Positions 1 through 11,677 of a stretch of 64,000 bases of DNA are shown piece by piece; within the stretch, counting starts at the first letter, position 1, and each line of letters opens with the position of its first letter. This DNA comes from CAVWUA01 sp963758025 (GTDB taxonomy: Bacteria > Planctomycetota > Planctomycetia > Isosphaerales > Isosphaeraceae). The position numbers were made by a program, and so were the translations under genes. The stretch lies in assembly GCA_963758025.1 (NCBI GenBank), contig CAVWUA010000012.1, forward strand, positions 62,001 through 126,000. The letters run 5' to 3'. The notes beneath the pieces are model-generated. The model saw nothing but the letters and a program-made list of their open reading frames with translations, did not search any database and was not told the DNA's origin.

Positions 1-1
1 G

Positions 2-1360
2 GCGACCCACCCCGAGCTGGATGCCCCGGTGGCGCGTCGGCCGGATCGTGGCGCCCTGCTGGGAGTCTCGCCGATGCCGTCGTCGGAGAACGACCCGGAG
101 CGCCTGGTTCTCTCGGCCGCGCCGACGGTCGCCGGTCCGGCCGGCGACGAGCCGCTCGGGCACGCTCTGGCCGTGCTCGACGCCCGCTGGATCATTCTGG
201 GCGCGGCGATGGTGAATGGACGCGAGGACCGGATCGGCCGGTTTGCCCGTGTCTTCCGTGCCTTGCCGGTCCCTCCCGGGCCGCAGCCGCCGGCGCAGCG
301 TCCGGAATCGGGCGTGGCCGTGCGGTCGCGCAGCGTCGGAGGTCGGAGCTATGTGGAGATGGCCAACGATACACCCTACACGATCTGGGTCGATACGGTG
401 CTCCGAACCCCCGCCTCGGCGGAGGTGGATGACCTGGGGCGTGGCCTGACCCTGGAGCCGCAGGCGGTCGCCGGGGGCAAGCGGCTGGTCATCGAACTGC
501 GTCCGTTCGGTGTGGCGGCCTTGCGGGTCGGCAGCCCGGACCTCGTTCTGGACGGCATAACGCCGCACCTGCAAGACGATCTGAAACCCCTGCACAACGC
601 CCTGTTGGCCCGGCTGGAGCGGCTTTCGCAAGGGGGTGGACTGGGGGGGCCGCCGAACCCGACGTTTGAGCCATCCGGCCCCCACACAACGCTGACGGCC
701 GAGATCAAGGCGGCGATGCGGGCCACTCCGCCGCCGACTGGCTGGAGCCTGGTCGGTGGGGACCCGGAGAGCGCGCTGACGATCGACCCGGAGCACCCGC
801 ACCGGGGGCAAGGGAGCCTGCGGCTCGACGCCCACGACGCGCCGGCCTCGGCGGCGAGCGACCCGTTCATCCCGCCTGCCGGGGGATCACTTCTGCTGGA
901 GAGCTGGTTGCGGACCGACCGGCCGGAGTCGAAGGTGCGGGTCTGGCTCGAAGGGGAGGCCGGCGGCAAGGCAGTCACGAGGCGCACGGAGGTGGCCATC
1001 GGCACCGACTGGTTCGGCCTGAAGGTTCGCGCCCCGGACCTGCCCGAGCCGGGTCTGGATCAGCTCCGCCTGCGGTTCGAATTGCTGGAGCCGGGCGCTC
1101 TCTGGATCGACGATCTGTCCGTCGCGGGCCAGGGGCCGTCCGAGCACGACCGCCGCGCCGAGCGCTTGCTGGTGACCGCCATGCAAGCCTACCGCGAGAA
1201 GCGTTACGCCGATTTCGCCCGCCTGGTCGGCTCGCTCCGCGCCCGGTTGCCAGAGTCGGACCTGGTCCCCGCGCCTTCCCCGATCGCCGAGCGTCCCGAC
1301 CCGTTGCGCACGGGAGATGCCGCCCCGACTGGCCTACCCCCCGGCCGTCGCCTGCGGTAA
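2..1360 (+). CDS. C-terminal part of a large unknown protein (cut by window edge)
   Basis: The frame is open from the window edge, so the gene starts upstream; a GTG at 29 is only an internal candidate. About 450 residues are visible. They include a region rich in beta-strand and Gly/Pro and, from about residue 230, a segment that looks like a jelly-roll carbohydrate-binding-like module (alternating strands, ending near LWIDDLSVAG). The Arg-rich C-terminus looks disordered. No catalytic motif is visible in this part. Large multi-domain proteins ending in such modules are common in planctomycetes, but I cannot name the family. The gene ends 127 bases before the isomerase gene on the same strand. 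Confidence 0.6.
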   Translation, partial: ATHPELDAPVARRPDRGALLGVSPMPSSENDPERLVLSAAPTVAGPAGDEPLGHALAVLDARWIILGAAMVNGREDRIGRFARVFRALPVPPGPQPPAQRPESGVAVRSRSVGGRSYVEMANDTPYTIWVDTVLRTPASAEVDDLGRGLTLEPQAVAGGKRLVIELRPFGVAALRVGSPDLVLDGITPHLQDDLKPLHNALLARLERLSQGGGLGGPPNPTFEPSGPHTTLTAEIKAAMRATPPPTGWSLVGGDPESALTIDPEHPHRGQGSLRLDAHDAPASAASDPFIPPAGGSLLLESWLRTDRPESKVRVWLEGEAGGKAVTRRTEVAIGTDWFGLKVRAPDLPEPGLDQLRLRFELLEPGALWIDDLSVAGQGPSEHDRRAERLLVTAMQAYREKRYADFARLVGSLRARLPESDLVPAPSPIAERPDPLRTGDAAPTGLPPGRRLR

Positions 1361-1487
1361 GATCGGCCTCGCGGAATAGATTGGTCCAATCAAGCCGGTG
1401 TGGCCGTTTTTTTTGACTTCGCCGCGCCGGAGCGATTGGTCTCTCGATCGTGAGTCGGTCGGCCCCAAGGAGGGTGAGGAGGTTCGG

Positions 1488-2252
1488 GTGTTTGTCGCGT
1501 GCAGCACGCTCTGTTTCTCGAAGCTGCCCCTGGAATCAGCCCTGCGGCAGATCGCCGAGCTGGAATTCAACAAGATCGACCTGGCGATTACCGAGGACGG
1601 CGGCCACCTGCGCCCCTCGGAGGTAGCCGAGAACCCCGAGGCGGCCCTGCAACGACTCCGCCAGGGGCCGAGCCTCACGCCGTCGGCGCTCGACCTGGAT
1701 TTTGGCGACGTGGACTTCAAAACTCTGCGCAAGCGGTTCGAGGCGATGTGCCGGCTGGCCAAGCCCTTGACCGTCGCCGTGCTGACGATCCCCGCCGCGC
1801 GGCTCGGCACCTCGTTCGACGACGAGGTAACGCGGCTCTCCGCCCTGGCCGAGATCGCCCAGCGCGAGGGACTGGTCCTGACCGTCGAGACCCACTCCGA
1901 AACCCTGACGGCCGACCCGGCCGTGGCCGTCGAGTTGTGCAAGGCCGTCCCCGGTCTGGGCCTGACGCTCGACCCCAGCCATTACATCCACGGTCCGCAC
2001 CAGGGGGAGAATTTCGACGAGGTCTTCCCCTACGTCCAGAACATCCACCTGCGCGATACCGGCAAAGGCCCTGACGACTTCCAGGTCCGCATCGGCCAGG
2101 GGGAGATCGAGTACGGCCGGATCGTCACCCTGCTCGAACGCCACGGCTACAACCGCGCCTTGACCGTCGCCATCCTCGACGACCGCGAAAACCCCTTCGA
2201 AGTCGAGGTCGAGGTCCGCAAGCTCAAGCTGCTGCTGGAGAGCTTGATCTGA
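1488..2252 (+). CDS. sugar phosphate isomerase/epimerase (xylose isomerase-like TIM barrel)
   Basis: A 254-residue protein of the AP-endonuclease-2/xylose-isomerase-like TIM-barrel family, which isomerises or epimerises sugars or sugar phosphates using a divalent metal. Visible metal and active-site elements are TVETHSE in the middle, LDPSHYIHGPHQG, HLRDTGKGPDD and the C-terminal GQGEIEYGRI. The start is placed at GTG 1488 because GAGGAGG lies 5 bases upstream; the frame remains open back to 1398 but that stretch has atypical residue composition. The substrate cannot be told from sequence. The gene converges on the kinase gene, with 39 bases between the stops. Confidence 0.8.
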   Translation: MFVACSTLCFSKLPLESALRQIAELEFNKIDLAITEDGGHLRPSEVAENPEAALQRLRQGPSLTPSALDLDFGDVDFKTLRKRFEAMCRLAKPLTVAVLTIPAARLGTSFDDEVTRLSALAEIAQREGLVLTVETHSETLTADPAVAVELCKAVPGLGLTLDPSHYIHGPHQGENFDEVFPYVQNIHLRDTGKGPDDFQVRIGQGEIEYGRIVTLLERHGYNRALTVAILDDRENPFEVEVEVRKLKLLLESLI

Positions 2253-2291
2253 GAATGAGAATTCCGCCATCAACCATCTCGACCGCGGCTT

Positions 2292-5200
2292 TCACCATCC
2301 CAGCCCCAGCCGCGTCAATTCCTGGCCGAGGCGATCGAGATCCCAGACCTCGACGGTCTTGTCCTCGCCGCCGATGGCCAGGTGCTGGCCGTCCCGGGCG
2401 TAGGCGATGGCGAAGACGGCGCCCCGAGGGCCGGGAAGGTGGGTCGGCAGGAGAGCCGTGTCGGATTCCGGGTCCTCCGGTTCCGATTGTGTCGGATCGA
2501 GCGGCCAGAGGTACACGGAACCTTGCTTGGAACCGACGGCCAGGGTGTGGCCGTCGGGGGCGTAGTTCAGGGCGGTGACCGGACCATCGGTGTTGTTGGG
2601 GGCGGGGAGCCGCTTTCGAAGCGTGCCGCGATAGGCGTCCACCAGGTCCACGTCTCCCGCGCCGGCCCAGGGCGAGCGTCAGGCCGTCGGGGCTGAGGGC
2701 CAGAGTGGTGACCATGTGATCCAGTCCGGGGGCAGTCCGCCAGGGGAGCCGCCGGGCGGTGTCCTCCTGAACGGCCCAGACCTGAACCTGCGGCTGAGGC
2801 TCTTCCTCGTAGCGGTGCAGGTAGAGCCGGTCGCCCGAGGGAGAAGCCAGCACCTTGCTCCAGGGCCTCCCGTCGCGACGGCCCCGGAGCCGGTTCCACG
2901 CGAGGGGCTCCTCGAACTTCAGCCGTTGGAGGCGGTCCGGGTTGTCGTCGGCATGCCAGACAAAGATCTCGTTGTAGCGGGTCAGAAAGAGCGTGTGACC
3001 ATCGCGGGCCGTCGTGATCGACTGGAATCGCCGGGCCAGCTCCGAAGGCATGCGGCCACGACCGAGACCACCCCCGTCCAGCGGCAGCTCGATCGGAGCC
3101 CCCTCGGCTTGCCCTTCCGGGTTGGGCAGCCATTGAAGGCTGTCGCCGAAGGCGGCCAGACGGCCCTGGTCGTCGAAGGCCAGCGCGGTCGGCGCGACGT
3201 CGTCACGGACGTGGATCGTGGTCGCGCACTGTTCCGGGTTCCAGACCCGTACCGGCTCGTTCCCAAAGGCCATGCCCAGCAGCCCATCCGGCCCGAAGGC
3301 CAGCGAGGACGGCGGGTGCTCGAACCCGCTGAAGCGCACGCGCACGACCGGATCGACGATCGCCCAGAGGGCCACGGAGTCGGGCTGGCCGGCGACCAGG
3401 GTCAGGGTCCTCCCGGAGGCGCTGAGGGCCAGATCCGTGACCCATTTCTCCGTGTGCAGGGCGGCGACCAGCGTATTGGAGGCGGGTTCCCAGAGTTCCA
3501 CGTCGGACCCCCGACCCGCCAGGGCCAGGAGCGAGCCATCAGGGCTGAACTTCAACAGGTGGACGTAATTCTGGTTCGGTGTGAGGATCGGCAGCGGGGC
3601 CCGTGTCTCGGTCTGCCAGAGCCGTACCGCGCCGCCGCCGGCCGCGGCCAGCAGGCCATAAGGCCCCAGGGTCAGGGCGGTCAGGGACGCCGACTGCGTG
3701 TCAATCTCCCCCTTGGTCGCGCCGTCCTCGGCCGACCAGAGCTGCACCAGCGATCCACGGAACCAGGACGTGGCGATCGTCTGGCCGTCGGGCGAGATGG
3801 CGATGATCGGATGGGTCGGCCCCGTCAGGTCCTCGGGGATTGACTCGACGAGCGAGGCGATCGGTCCGTCCTCGCGGGTGGGGTCCCACAGGCTGATCCG
3901 TACGTCGCGCTCGATGCGACGGCGGTCGTCGGGATCGTGGTCGCGTGGCTCGCGCTCGCCGGGGCGCAGGCGATCGAATGTTACCAGGCGAGGGCCGAAG
4001 GGGCCCGAGGCGGCGACGAGGCTCATTACCTCGCGGCCCGGCGTCGGCAGATCGACCCAGGCCAGGTCCGAGGTTGAGGCGTCGAACAGGCGGATGCCGT
4101 GGCCATCGGGCCAGAGGACGGCCAGGAGCGGCCCGGCCGCCGCGATCCGGTTGCCGCCGAAACCGCCGAAGCCACGGCCGTCCCGGCTCATGTTGTCGCT
4201 CGGTCCGATCTCCACGGCCGCGCCGAAGCGACGGCGCTGCGATGGAGTCCAGAGCGACAGCATCGTCGGGGCGTCCGGGCCGGCCGAGGAGAGGGTGGCG
4301 AGGTGATCGTTCACCGGTGAGAAGGTCAGGCCCCAGGGGGCACCGACGGGCAGCGGCTTGCGCTCCTCGACATCGCGCAGGGCGAGGATCGCGATGGCTT
4401 CGTCTCGCAGTTCCGTCCGCAAAGGGGGCTCCGGCTCCATGCCGGCGGCTTGCTTCAGCAGGTTTAGCCCCTTGTTGCGACGGTTCAGCAGGGTCGAGGT
4501 GCGCGTCAGGGAGGCCTGGCTGAGCAACTGCCGGCGGATCGCCTCGTTGGCCTTGCGGTTGGCCTCCTCGGCCTTGATCAAGGCGTTCTTCGTCTCGACG
4601 ACCTCCTGCGAGACCCGCCAGTAGGCGACCGAGGCCACCGTCAGCACGACGATCGCCGCGGTGGTCGAGACGGCGGCGATGGCCGGGTGCCGCCGCGCCA
4701 GCCGCCAGGTCCGGCCCAGCGGGCCGATCCGCCGCGCCTTGACCGGCTCGTGGAGGAGGAACCGCTGGAGGTCCTCGGCCAGCTCGGCGGCGGACTGGTA
4801 GCGGTCGGCCGGGCGCTTCGACAGCGCCTTCAGGACGATCGTCTCCAGGTCGCGGGGAATCCGCGCATCGTGCCGCCGCGGCGGGATCGGTTCTTGCTGG
4901 CTGATCTGCTCGATCAACTCGGCGGTCGTGCGCCCCTCGAATGGCGGGCGCAGGGTCAGCAGCTCGTAGAGGGTCGCCCCCAGGCTGTACACGTCGGTGC
5001 GGCCATCGACCGGGCCGGACCGGCCCTGCTCGGGGCTCATGTAACGCGGTGTGCCCAGCAGGCTGTCGGAGTGCGTCAGGCTCGGGTCGGCCAGGCGTCG
5101 GGCCAGGCCGAAGTCGGCCACCCAGACGGTCCCTCGGGCATCGACCAGCAGGTTTGACGGCTTGACGTCGCGGTGGACCACCCCGCGCCGGTGAGCATGG

Positions 5201-5963
5201 GCCAGCGCCTGCGCGGCCTGGCGGCCCGCCTCGGCGACCCAGCGGAAATAGGCCGATCCGCGCGGCGGCTCGAACGTCGGCGGAGCGTCGTCCTGGCGGT
5301 TGGAGCCGCGCAGAACGTCTGTCCGCTTGCCGAGCGAGCCCCACGATCCGGTCAACGCCTCGGGTGCCAGGCCCGAGAGTTCCAGGTCCTCCGCCGTCCG
5401 CGTGACCGGCGTGCCGCTGCCCGAGCCGGCGGCCGTCGAGCGCCCGCGCCGCAGGACCTTCAGCACGCGGTCCAGCCCGCTCCCCTCGATTCGCTGCATC
5501 GCGTAGTAGCAGAGCCCGCCGACGTGCCCGACGTCAAAGACCGGGACGATGTGCGTGTGGTGCAGGCCCGCGGCGGTCTTCGCCTCGTTGAGGAAACGCC
5601 GCAGGCCGTTGCCGTCGCGGGTGGCCCGGGCGTCGAGCACCTTCAGCGCGACGGGCCGATCCAGATCGACGTGAACCGCTTCATAGACGACCCCCATGCC
5701 GCCGGAACCCAGCTCGCCGACGATCCGATATCCGGCCAGCCGGCGGCCCGCCTCCAGCCGCTGTCCCCCCGCGCGCCGACCAGTCCGCGCACCAGCGATA
5801 GACCCTCCAGGGCCTCGACCAGGTCCTCGCCCAGGTCAGGATAACGCGCGGCGAACTGCTCGGGATCGGGCGGAGTGCCCGACTCCGACAGCGCCAGGTA
5901 CTCCTCCACGGCCTCGCCCAGCCGCTCGTCGCGGTCGGTCTGTTCCAGTTCGATGGGGTTCAT
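2292..5963 (-). CDS. Ser/Thr protein kinase with WD40 repeats (two frameshifts)
   Basis: About 1,220 residues once two frameshifts are repaired. The first (about 5765-5771) lies in a C6 run on the plus strand and separates the N-terminus (start ATG 5963) from the glycine loop GELGSGGMGVVYEA. The second (about 2655-2670) separates the last WD40 repeats, ending EVWDLDRLGQ. The order is an N-terminal helical segment, a Hanks-type kinase with VALKVL, HRDVKPSN, DFGLAR and MSPEQG, a transmembrane helix near AIVVLTVASVAYW, then WD40 repeats. All catalytic residues are present. Ser/Thr kinases of this architecture are anchored in the membrane with the kinase in the cytoplasm. The gene lies 82 bases downstream of a sigma factor gene, probably in one operon. 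Confidence 0.85.
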
Positions 5964-6045
5964 AAGTTTTCGCGTCGCCACGTGAGGAATCGGCAACAGC
6001 AGCAGGTATGAATGATAGGAGCAGACGATTCGTTTACGATTCCGC

Positions 6046-6675
6046 TTATTTCGGGTCCAGAGTTTTACGGAGTCCTTTCAGCCCGCGTGCCCAGAGGCCA
6101 CGGACCGCCTTGCGGCCGATACCCAGGCGCTCGCCGATGGCCTCGAAGGAGAGGTTCTCGGCGTGGTAAAGCCAGAGGACTTCGGCCTCGGCCTCCTCCA
6201 GGTCCGACAGGGCGTCGGCCAGCAGGACGGTCAGCTCGCGCTTGCTGGCGGCCTCGCTCGGGCTGGTCTGGCTCAGGGCGAGCACGTCGAGCAACTTGCC
6301 CCCGCCGCCGCTCTGGGGCGAGGTCGCGGTGTTGTTCTCCCAGGGGGCGTCCAGCGGCAAGGCCGAGACGCCGCCCGCCCGCTTGGCCCGGCTGTGGTAG
6401 CGGCCCAGGTCCGCCAGTTTCTGCGCGACCAGCCGGCGAAGCCAGCCGACCAGCGCCGCCTCGTTCTGCCCGGTGAACTGCGGGAACTGCCGCACGACCT
6501 CCACCAGGGCCTCCTGCACCACGTCCGACAACTCCACACGCTCGCGCAGTTTCGGGCCGAGCCCGGTGCGGACGACCATGCGGAGATAGTTGCGGTACAA
6601 GGCGCATAATTCCCCCAGCGCGTCGCTCTCTCCGGCGCGAGCCCTGGCCATGAGATCCATCGGTCCCGCGCCCAT
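6046..6675 (-). CDS. ECF-type RNA polymerase sigma factor
   Basis: A 209-residue sigma-70 family protein with region 2 (QFPQFTGQNEAALVGWLRRL) and a C-terminal region 4 helix-turn-helix (LSFEAIGERLGIGRKAVRGL), joined by a Gly/Ser-rich linker. This is the layout of extracytoplasmic-function sigma factors. ATG 6675 is preferred over the adjacent TTG 6678; GGAG lies upstream. No anti-sigma gene is next to it. Instead the next gene is a kinase with WD40 repeats, a pairing that recurs at 30.4 kb. Control by phosphorylation is therefore plausible, but inferred. Confidence 0.85.
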   Translation of the reverse strand: MGAGPMDLMARARAGESDALGELCALYRNYLRMVVRTGLGPKLRERVELSDVVQEALVEVVRQFPQFTGQNEAALVGWLRRLVAQKLADLGRYHSRAKRAGGVSALPLDAPWENNTATSPQSGGGGKLLDVLALSQTSPSEAASKRELTVLLADALSDLEEAEAEVLWLYHAENLSFEAIGERLGIGRKAVRGLWARGLKGLRKTLDPK

Positions 6676-6812
6676 CAATCACAGTCTCCGGGCCATCGGA
6701 CGGCGCGCGCCCGATACAAACCTATAGCGTCAAGTCCATTCATCTGGTTCCTCCCTCTTCATGATCGGCCCCCGGGCCGCCCCCGGCAAGGGGTTTTACT
6801 CCGCGCAGCGAA

Positions 6813-6835
6813 ACGCCCCTCTGGCCGAGGGGCGT
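6813..6835 (-). terminator. rho-independent terminator after the TPR gene
   Basis: The stem ACGCCCCTC pairs with GAGGGGCGT around a 5-base loop. On the minus strand the 3' arm runs straight into TTT. It lies about 180 bases past the stop of the minus-strand TPR gene. The rest of 6676-7011 holds the upstream region of the sigma factor gene and nothing else recognisable. Confidence 0.6.
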
Positions 6836-7011
6836 GAGGGAACCACGCGAGCTGATTCATACGACCGATTTCAGATTCTCACCCGCCGCCACATGGTCGT
6901 GTGGTTCTCGATTTGGGGAGAACGGGACTCGGGAACGAGGGACCGAGAATTATACGCATTGCGTTGACTCCCAGTCTCAGGACACGTTAGCCGTGTCCGG
7001 CCCATCCCGCT

Positions 7012-10000
7012 TCAGTGATTCGCTTCCGATTGGCCGTTCGTCAGGAGATCCTTCGGCGTGTGAGGTTGTTTGGCCAGATCCTCCAAGATATCGAGTTGCT
7101 TGTTGAGAACATCAATTTGTTCTCTTTGCTCCTCTCTCCAATCCGTTTCGGCCGCCAACCGACACTGCCGACGGGCCAGTTCGATCCATGTGGAGGCTCG
7201 ATGAGCGATATCCTCCGCGGCACGCGCGGCGTAGGCGCGGGCCAGGAAGAAGGAGCCCTCGGCGTCGGGAATCTGCTCCAGGGCCTGCTGGAATCGGTTG
7301 ATGGCCTTCCCGGCGCGGCCTGCGTTGAGGTCGATCAGCCCGAGTATGAGATCCCTCTGAGCTTTGTAGGTAGAAAGGCATTTCTGGTCGGCCCCAGGCA
7401 TCAAGTCCTCGGCGCGGCGGATCAACCTCTTGGCCTGGGTCGAGCCGATCTCGCGCAAGACCAGGCCAAAGGCCCGCCAGTTCAAGACGAAGATTAACTC
7501 ATGTTGGACTCGGACCGGGTGGGGCATGACGACAGTATCCGGCGATCCATTGACCGTCTGAGCACTGTCGGCCGGATCGGGCGTGACAATGGCTTTCAGC
7601 AACCTTTCGGCCTGCTCGGCGGCCTTACGGAACGTCTCGTCGGCTTCCTCGTACGCCCTGGCCCGGAGGAATGCCATGCCCAGCCGACGGCGCGATTCGA
7701 TGGCCTCAAGCGCCCCATCTTCGTCGCATTCGCTGTAGGCTGCGGCGATTTTCAGATGATAGCTGGCCTGATCGTACTTTCTCTGGTTGCGATACAGGGT
7801 GCCCAATCGGATATGGGCCTTGCTGCGGGCGCGGATCTGCTTCAGCCGACCGGCGGGGTCCAGGGGCAGGCTACGGCCCTCCATCGTCGCGATCGCGCGG
7901 AGCAGCACGGTGATGGCGCGGTCGAGGTGCTGTTGATAGATCTCGGGGCTATGCGAGCCAATCACTTGACTCTGATAAATGTCAGCGATCCGGAGCAAGG
8001 CCTCTTCTCCCGGCTCAAAGCTGAGTGCCGCCTCATGCTCCGCCAAGGCCCAGTCGTGCGACCCCAATCCCGACAGGATTTCACCCAGCATGGATCGCTC
8101 GGCGCAGCTCTCAGGCTTGAGCGCAACGGCACGCTCAGCGTGGGCGAGAGCCTTATCGTACTTCGATTGCAGGAAATACGCTTTCGCGAGGAGTCGGTGG
8201 AGCCCGTCCTCCCGGATCTGCCGGCTATGATTCTCCTCCAGGTCAGCGATCGCCTCCTCTAGAAGCATTGCTGCACGCTCGGCCCGTGCCCTGGAGCCGT
8301 CCGCCGCTGGTTCATCGTCGAGAAGCAGCTTGGCCGCCCGGATGGCGAACTGGGCACGGAGCCAAGGCGCCCAGCAATACTGCTGCCGAGACTTTTCGAG
8401 CCGCTCCAGGTAATCCCGAGCATCCTCATCAGCGGATATTCCGCGCTCGCAACGGATGAGAACCTCGTGCATCAGGTGGGCGAGGTGGAACTTGCGTCTC
8501 CATCGCCGCAATTCCTCCTTCTGCTCGTTGTTGAGCGACCGAGCGCCGCTGCAGCCCGTCGATGAGTGTCTCCCACGCCTGGCGGACATCATCCCAGGCG
8601 GCGGAGCCGGCCGGGGAGCGGAATGCGGCCGGAGCGTACTCTGTGGCGCGGAGGCAGGTAGCGGCCGCCTCGCGTCCGAGGCGCAGTTGCCTGTCCAATG
8701 ACCGCGTTTTTCGCATCTGCTCGGCACAGGCGCGGGCCAGGAGGGCCCAGGTCGTCTCGCGCGGGTCGATCGCCAGGGCTTGCTCCAGCGAGGCCCGCGC
8801 CGCGTCGGCCCGGTCCAGTTTCAGATAAATTCTGCCCTGCTCGACGAGCACCTCGGCGCCGGCTGGTTCCAGGCGGGCCGCCTGGCGGATTAGCCGCGCC
8901 GCGCGGTGCGGTTCGCCGGCCTCACGATGGGCGATGGCGAGATCTCTTAGGGTGGTGCGCGCGACCTCGATGACCTTGTCTCGCAGGGTGTTGTGAGTCA
9001 CTTCGCCGATTCGAGACTGATTGTCCTTGCCGGACAGGGCAGAGTGGCACAGTTCGCGCCAGGCCAGAGCCACGGCAATTTCGCGACTCTTCCGCGACGC
9101 TCTGGTTTGCTCAGAGGAACCGAGGCGTCCTAACGACAGGCCCCGCAAGTTCCAAGACAATGGGTCGGTGGGCTTGAGCCTCAGCGCCTGATTGCATAGG
9201 CGTACGACCTCAGCGTGATCGTCCGCTTTATAGCACATCGTCGCCAGGGCATAATACGTCCGAGTCAGGCTCGCCCGTCGCTGCACGGTCTGGGGAATAT
9301 TCTCCTGAACAGCCCGACGGAAGGCGGTCAACGCCGCCTCGGTCCGCCCCAGGTCGCGGTAAATGATCGCCAGGTTGTAGTGCGTCTGCGCGAACTTCGC
9401 GTCCTCACCCAGAGCCCGGACGAAGGCCCGCTCCGAGGCGATCAGGTTTGGGTCGCGATCTCTGGGGGTCAGCAGTGTCTCGCGATAGATCCTCAGGCCC
9501 TCGGTGAAGTACCGCACGGCCTGCCATCGGGGCGAACCGATCTTGATCTGCTCGGTGACCAGTCGGAGGGCGAGTTCCCCGATGAGTCCGTCCAGGGCAA
9601 GGTCCGATGTCCCCAGGACGCCGTCTCTGTCGCCTCTACCACCCGCCAGGATTTCGCCGGTCGTTCTCCAGTGGCCCATTAATCCGCAGCCACTGAGCGT
9701 GGAAATCAGGACGAACCGGTCGCTCTCGCGATGGATGCCGCCAGCCAGCCGGGGCCGTGGGATCAGCCGTCCGAACAGGCCCAGCAACTTGTCGAGCGAA
9801 ACCTGCACTGGACCGAGAGCGATTTTATTGGCCTCAATCGCTTCTAATAATGCCTCTCCGGTGACTCCGACGCCAATGGTCGCATCCAGCGGACCCGCCT
9901 TATCACCGTCGGGTGACGCTTCGTCGATGACCCGGAACAGGTCGGTCAGCCGGGTGATCTCGTGCAGCAGGCGCTCGGCTAATCCCTGGACCTGCGGGTC

Positions 10001-10747
10001 CAGTTCCTTGATCCCGGTATGATTGACGAAGCTCTCGATGACGATCTGCCGCCGCACCCGCAGGATTCGATCGGCCGAGGCAATTAGCAGACCTGCGGCC
10101 AGGACCTGGAGCGCTGTCGTGGAGGTTAACAGGGTTGACGCCGATTTGGCCGGCGTGCCGGCCGGGCGGGTCCATTCGTCGTAGATGAGCCAGCCGGACC
10201 ACAGAAGAACCGCGGCGACAGCGAACGGCACGAACAGTTGCCGCCAACTCGTGGAGAGCCACCGTCGCGCCAACCCGAAATTGCGGGCTATCCAGTACGC
10301 CAGGATCCGGAACCGGACACTGAACCACGCTGGGAACAACAACCACAGGGCCAGCAACAGTGTCGGCACGCCCATCAGCGCCAGGGCCACCGGCAATCTC
10401 AGGAGTTCCGCCGTCTGTGGGAATCGCGGGGCAACCAATAGGGCCGCGCCGCTCAGGACGAGGATGCCTCCTGCCGGTAAGGCACACATCCCGATCCGTT
10501 CCCGGAACCAGGCCAAGTTAAATCGCCACAGGATAGGGACCATAATGACGAGCAGAAGGCCCAGCGATACCACAGCCCAGCCGACGCCTAATAGCCACTC
10601 CCGGCGCATGTGGGTCAGCGGTCCAGTCACTGCCAGGGCGGCTCCCATCACGACCGCGATCCCGACCGCAAAGCGACTTTCCCGAAGAACTTGATTGTAT
10701 AGAAGCGCCTGCCGGCAGAGTCTCGGTATTCGGTCGAAATTGCTCAT
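7012..10747 (-). CDS. membrane protein with TPR repeats (one frameshift)
   Basis: About 1,240 residues if joined across a frameshift near 8530-8550. The start at 10747 has GGAGG upstream. The N-terminal 270 residues hold about six hydrophobic helices (for example AVGIAVVMGAALAVTG and VVSLGLLLVIMVPILW). A soluble domain follows, then tetratricopeptide-like helical pairs (ALTAFRRAVQ; LDRADAARASLEQALAIDP; KALAHAERAVALKPES). After GLQRRS the reading continues in another frame as LNNEQKEELRRWRRKF. Two overlapping genes are possible, but the extra upstream part of the second frame has the Arg/Pro/Ser-rich look of a shadow frame. A protein-protein scaffold at the membrane is likely; the exact role is unknown. 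Confidence 0.7.
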
Positions 10748-10957
10748 GACCGCCTCCGGCCGGTTCAAGCATTCGGTGCCGAGTGATCCTCCACATGCAA
10801 AACTGGAATTAGGATACCCTCACCGCCAGTCTCTGCCTACAAATTCATGATTTTTATCCACCCAGCCATGCTTAGATATATGGCCGCTAGCAAAGAGACG
10901 ATGATAGGAGAAGTGTTCCTCCCACATAACGATTAAAACCTATCTCGCGCAAAGAAA

Positions 10958-10990
10958 AGCCCCTCCCTACGTCAGACGTCGGGAGGGGCT
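10958..10990 (-). terminator. rho-independent terminator after PEP-CTERM gene
   Basis: The perfect 10-base arms AGCCCCTCCC and GGGAGGGGCT flank a 13-base loop. On the minus strand the hairpin is followed by TTTCTTT. It lies 30 bases after the stop of the PEP-CTERM gene. Confidence 0.8.
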
Positions 10991-11020
10991 GAGGGAGTTG
11001 CCGATCGTGCGGTCTGAGGG

Positions 11021-11677
11021 TCAGGCCGCGCGGCGGCGGTACTTGTGTCGCAGGCCCAGGCCGGCGATGGCCGCGAGGAAGACGGCGATGGACGTCGGCT
11101 CGGGGATCGGCGAGGCCTCGGCGACGAGCTTCCCTTGCGCCGAGTTCTTGCCGCCGTTGGTCGTCGAGGGGGCCAGCCAGACGGCGTTGGGCACCGTCAG
11201 GGTGTTCAGGAAGTCCCCGGTGCGGAAGACGGTCTTGTCGATCGGTTCAAACGTCGCGGTGACGCTCGAATAGTTCGACCCGGTGACGACGCCGTTGAGC
11301 ACGCCGGTCAGCGTGATCGGCGTCTCGTTGACCGAGGGGGTCTCGTCGTTAACCTGCTGGGAGATGTAGGTGATCGAGAACGGCGTATCGGTGTACACCG
11401 TGCTCACACCGGCCGGCAGGGCGCCGACGAGGAACTCGCCCAGGCTGAAGTTCGCCGGGGGATCGTCCGGGCCGTTCGCCTGGAACGAGCCGACGCCGAC
11501 GCTGCTGAAGCTGATGACGTTCGCACCGGCGATGCCCGTCGTACCGATCGAGCCCGAGGTGCTGTACTGGTTGTTGCTGGTCATCGTCGCTGCCGAGGCG
11601 CTGGAGGCCCCCGCCAGACCGACCGCCAGAACACAGGCCGCCAGCCGCAGCCCGGTCCACCCACAAGTGTTACGCAT
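11021..11677 (-). CDS. PEP-CTERM sorting domain protein
   Basis: A 218-residue exported protein. The start at 11677 is fixed by AGGAGG just upstream. It has a signal peptide (ACVLAVGLAGASSASAA), a Thr/Ser/Asn-rich beta domain, and a C-terminal sorting tag: PIPEPTS, then a hydrophobic helix (AVFLAAIAGLGL) and the basic tail RHKYRRRAA. PEP-CTERM tags are recognised by exosortase, which cleaves and processes the protein at the cell envelope. No exosortase gene is in the window. The body has no recognisable enzymatic domain. A strong terminator follows, so it is probably a single-gene unit. Confidence 0.85.
   Translation of the reverse strand: MRNTCGWTGLRLAACVLAVGLAGASSASAATMTSNNQYSTSGSIGTTGIAGANVISFSSVGVGSFQANGPDDPPANFSLGEFLVGALPAGVSTVYTDTPFSITYISQQVNDETPSVNETPITLTGVLNGVVTGSNYSSVTATFEPIDKTVFRTGDFLNTLTVPNAVWLAPSTTNGGKNSAQGKLVAEASPIPEPTSIAVFLAAIAGLGLRHKYRRRAA

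Noticed and set aside
8429..8727. Two overlapping TPR genes in place of one
   Set aside because: The extra upstream part of the second frame has the composition of a shadow, and the repeats read through naturally if one base is changed; one broken gene is more economical.
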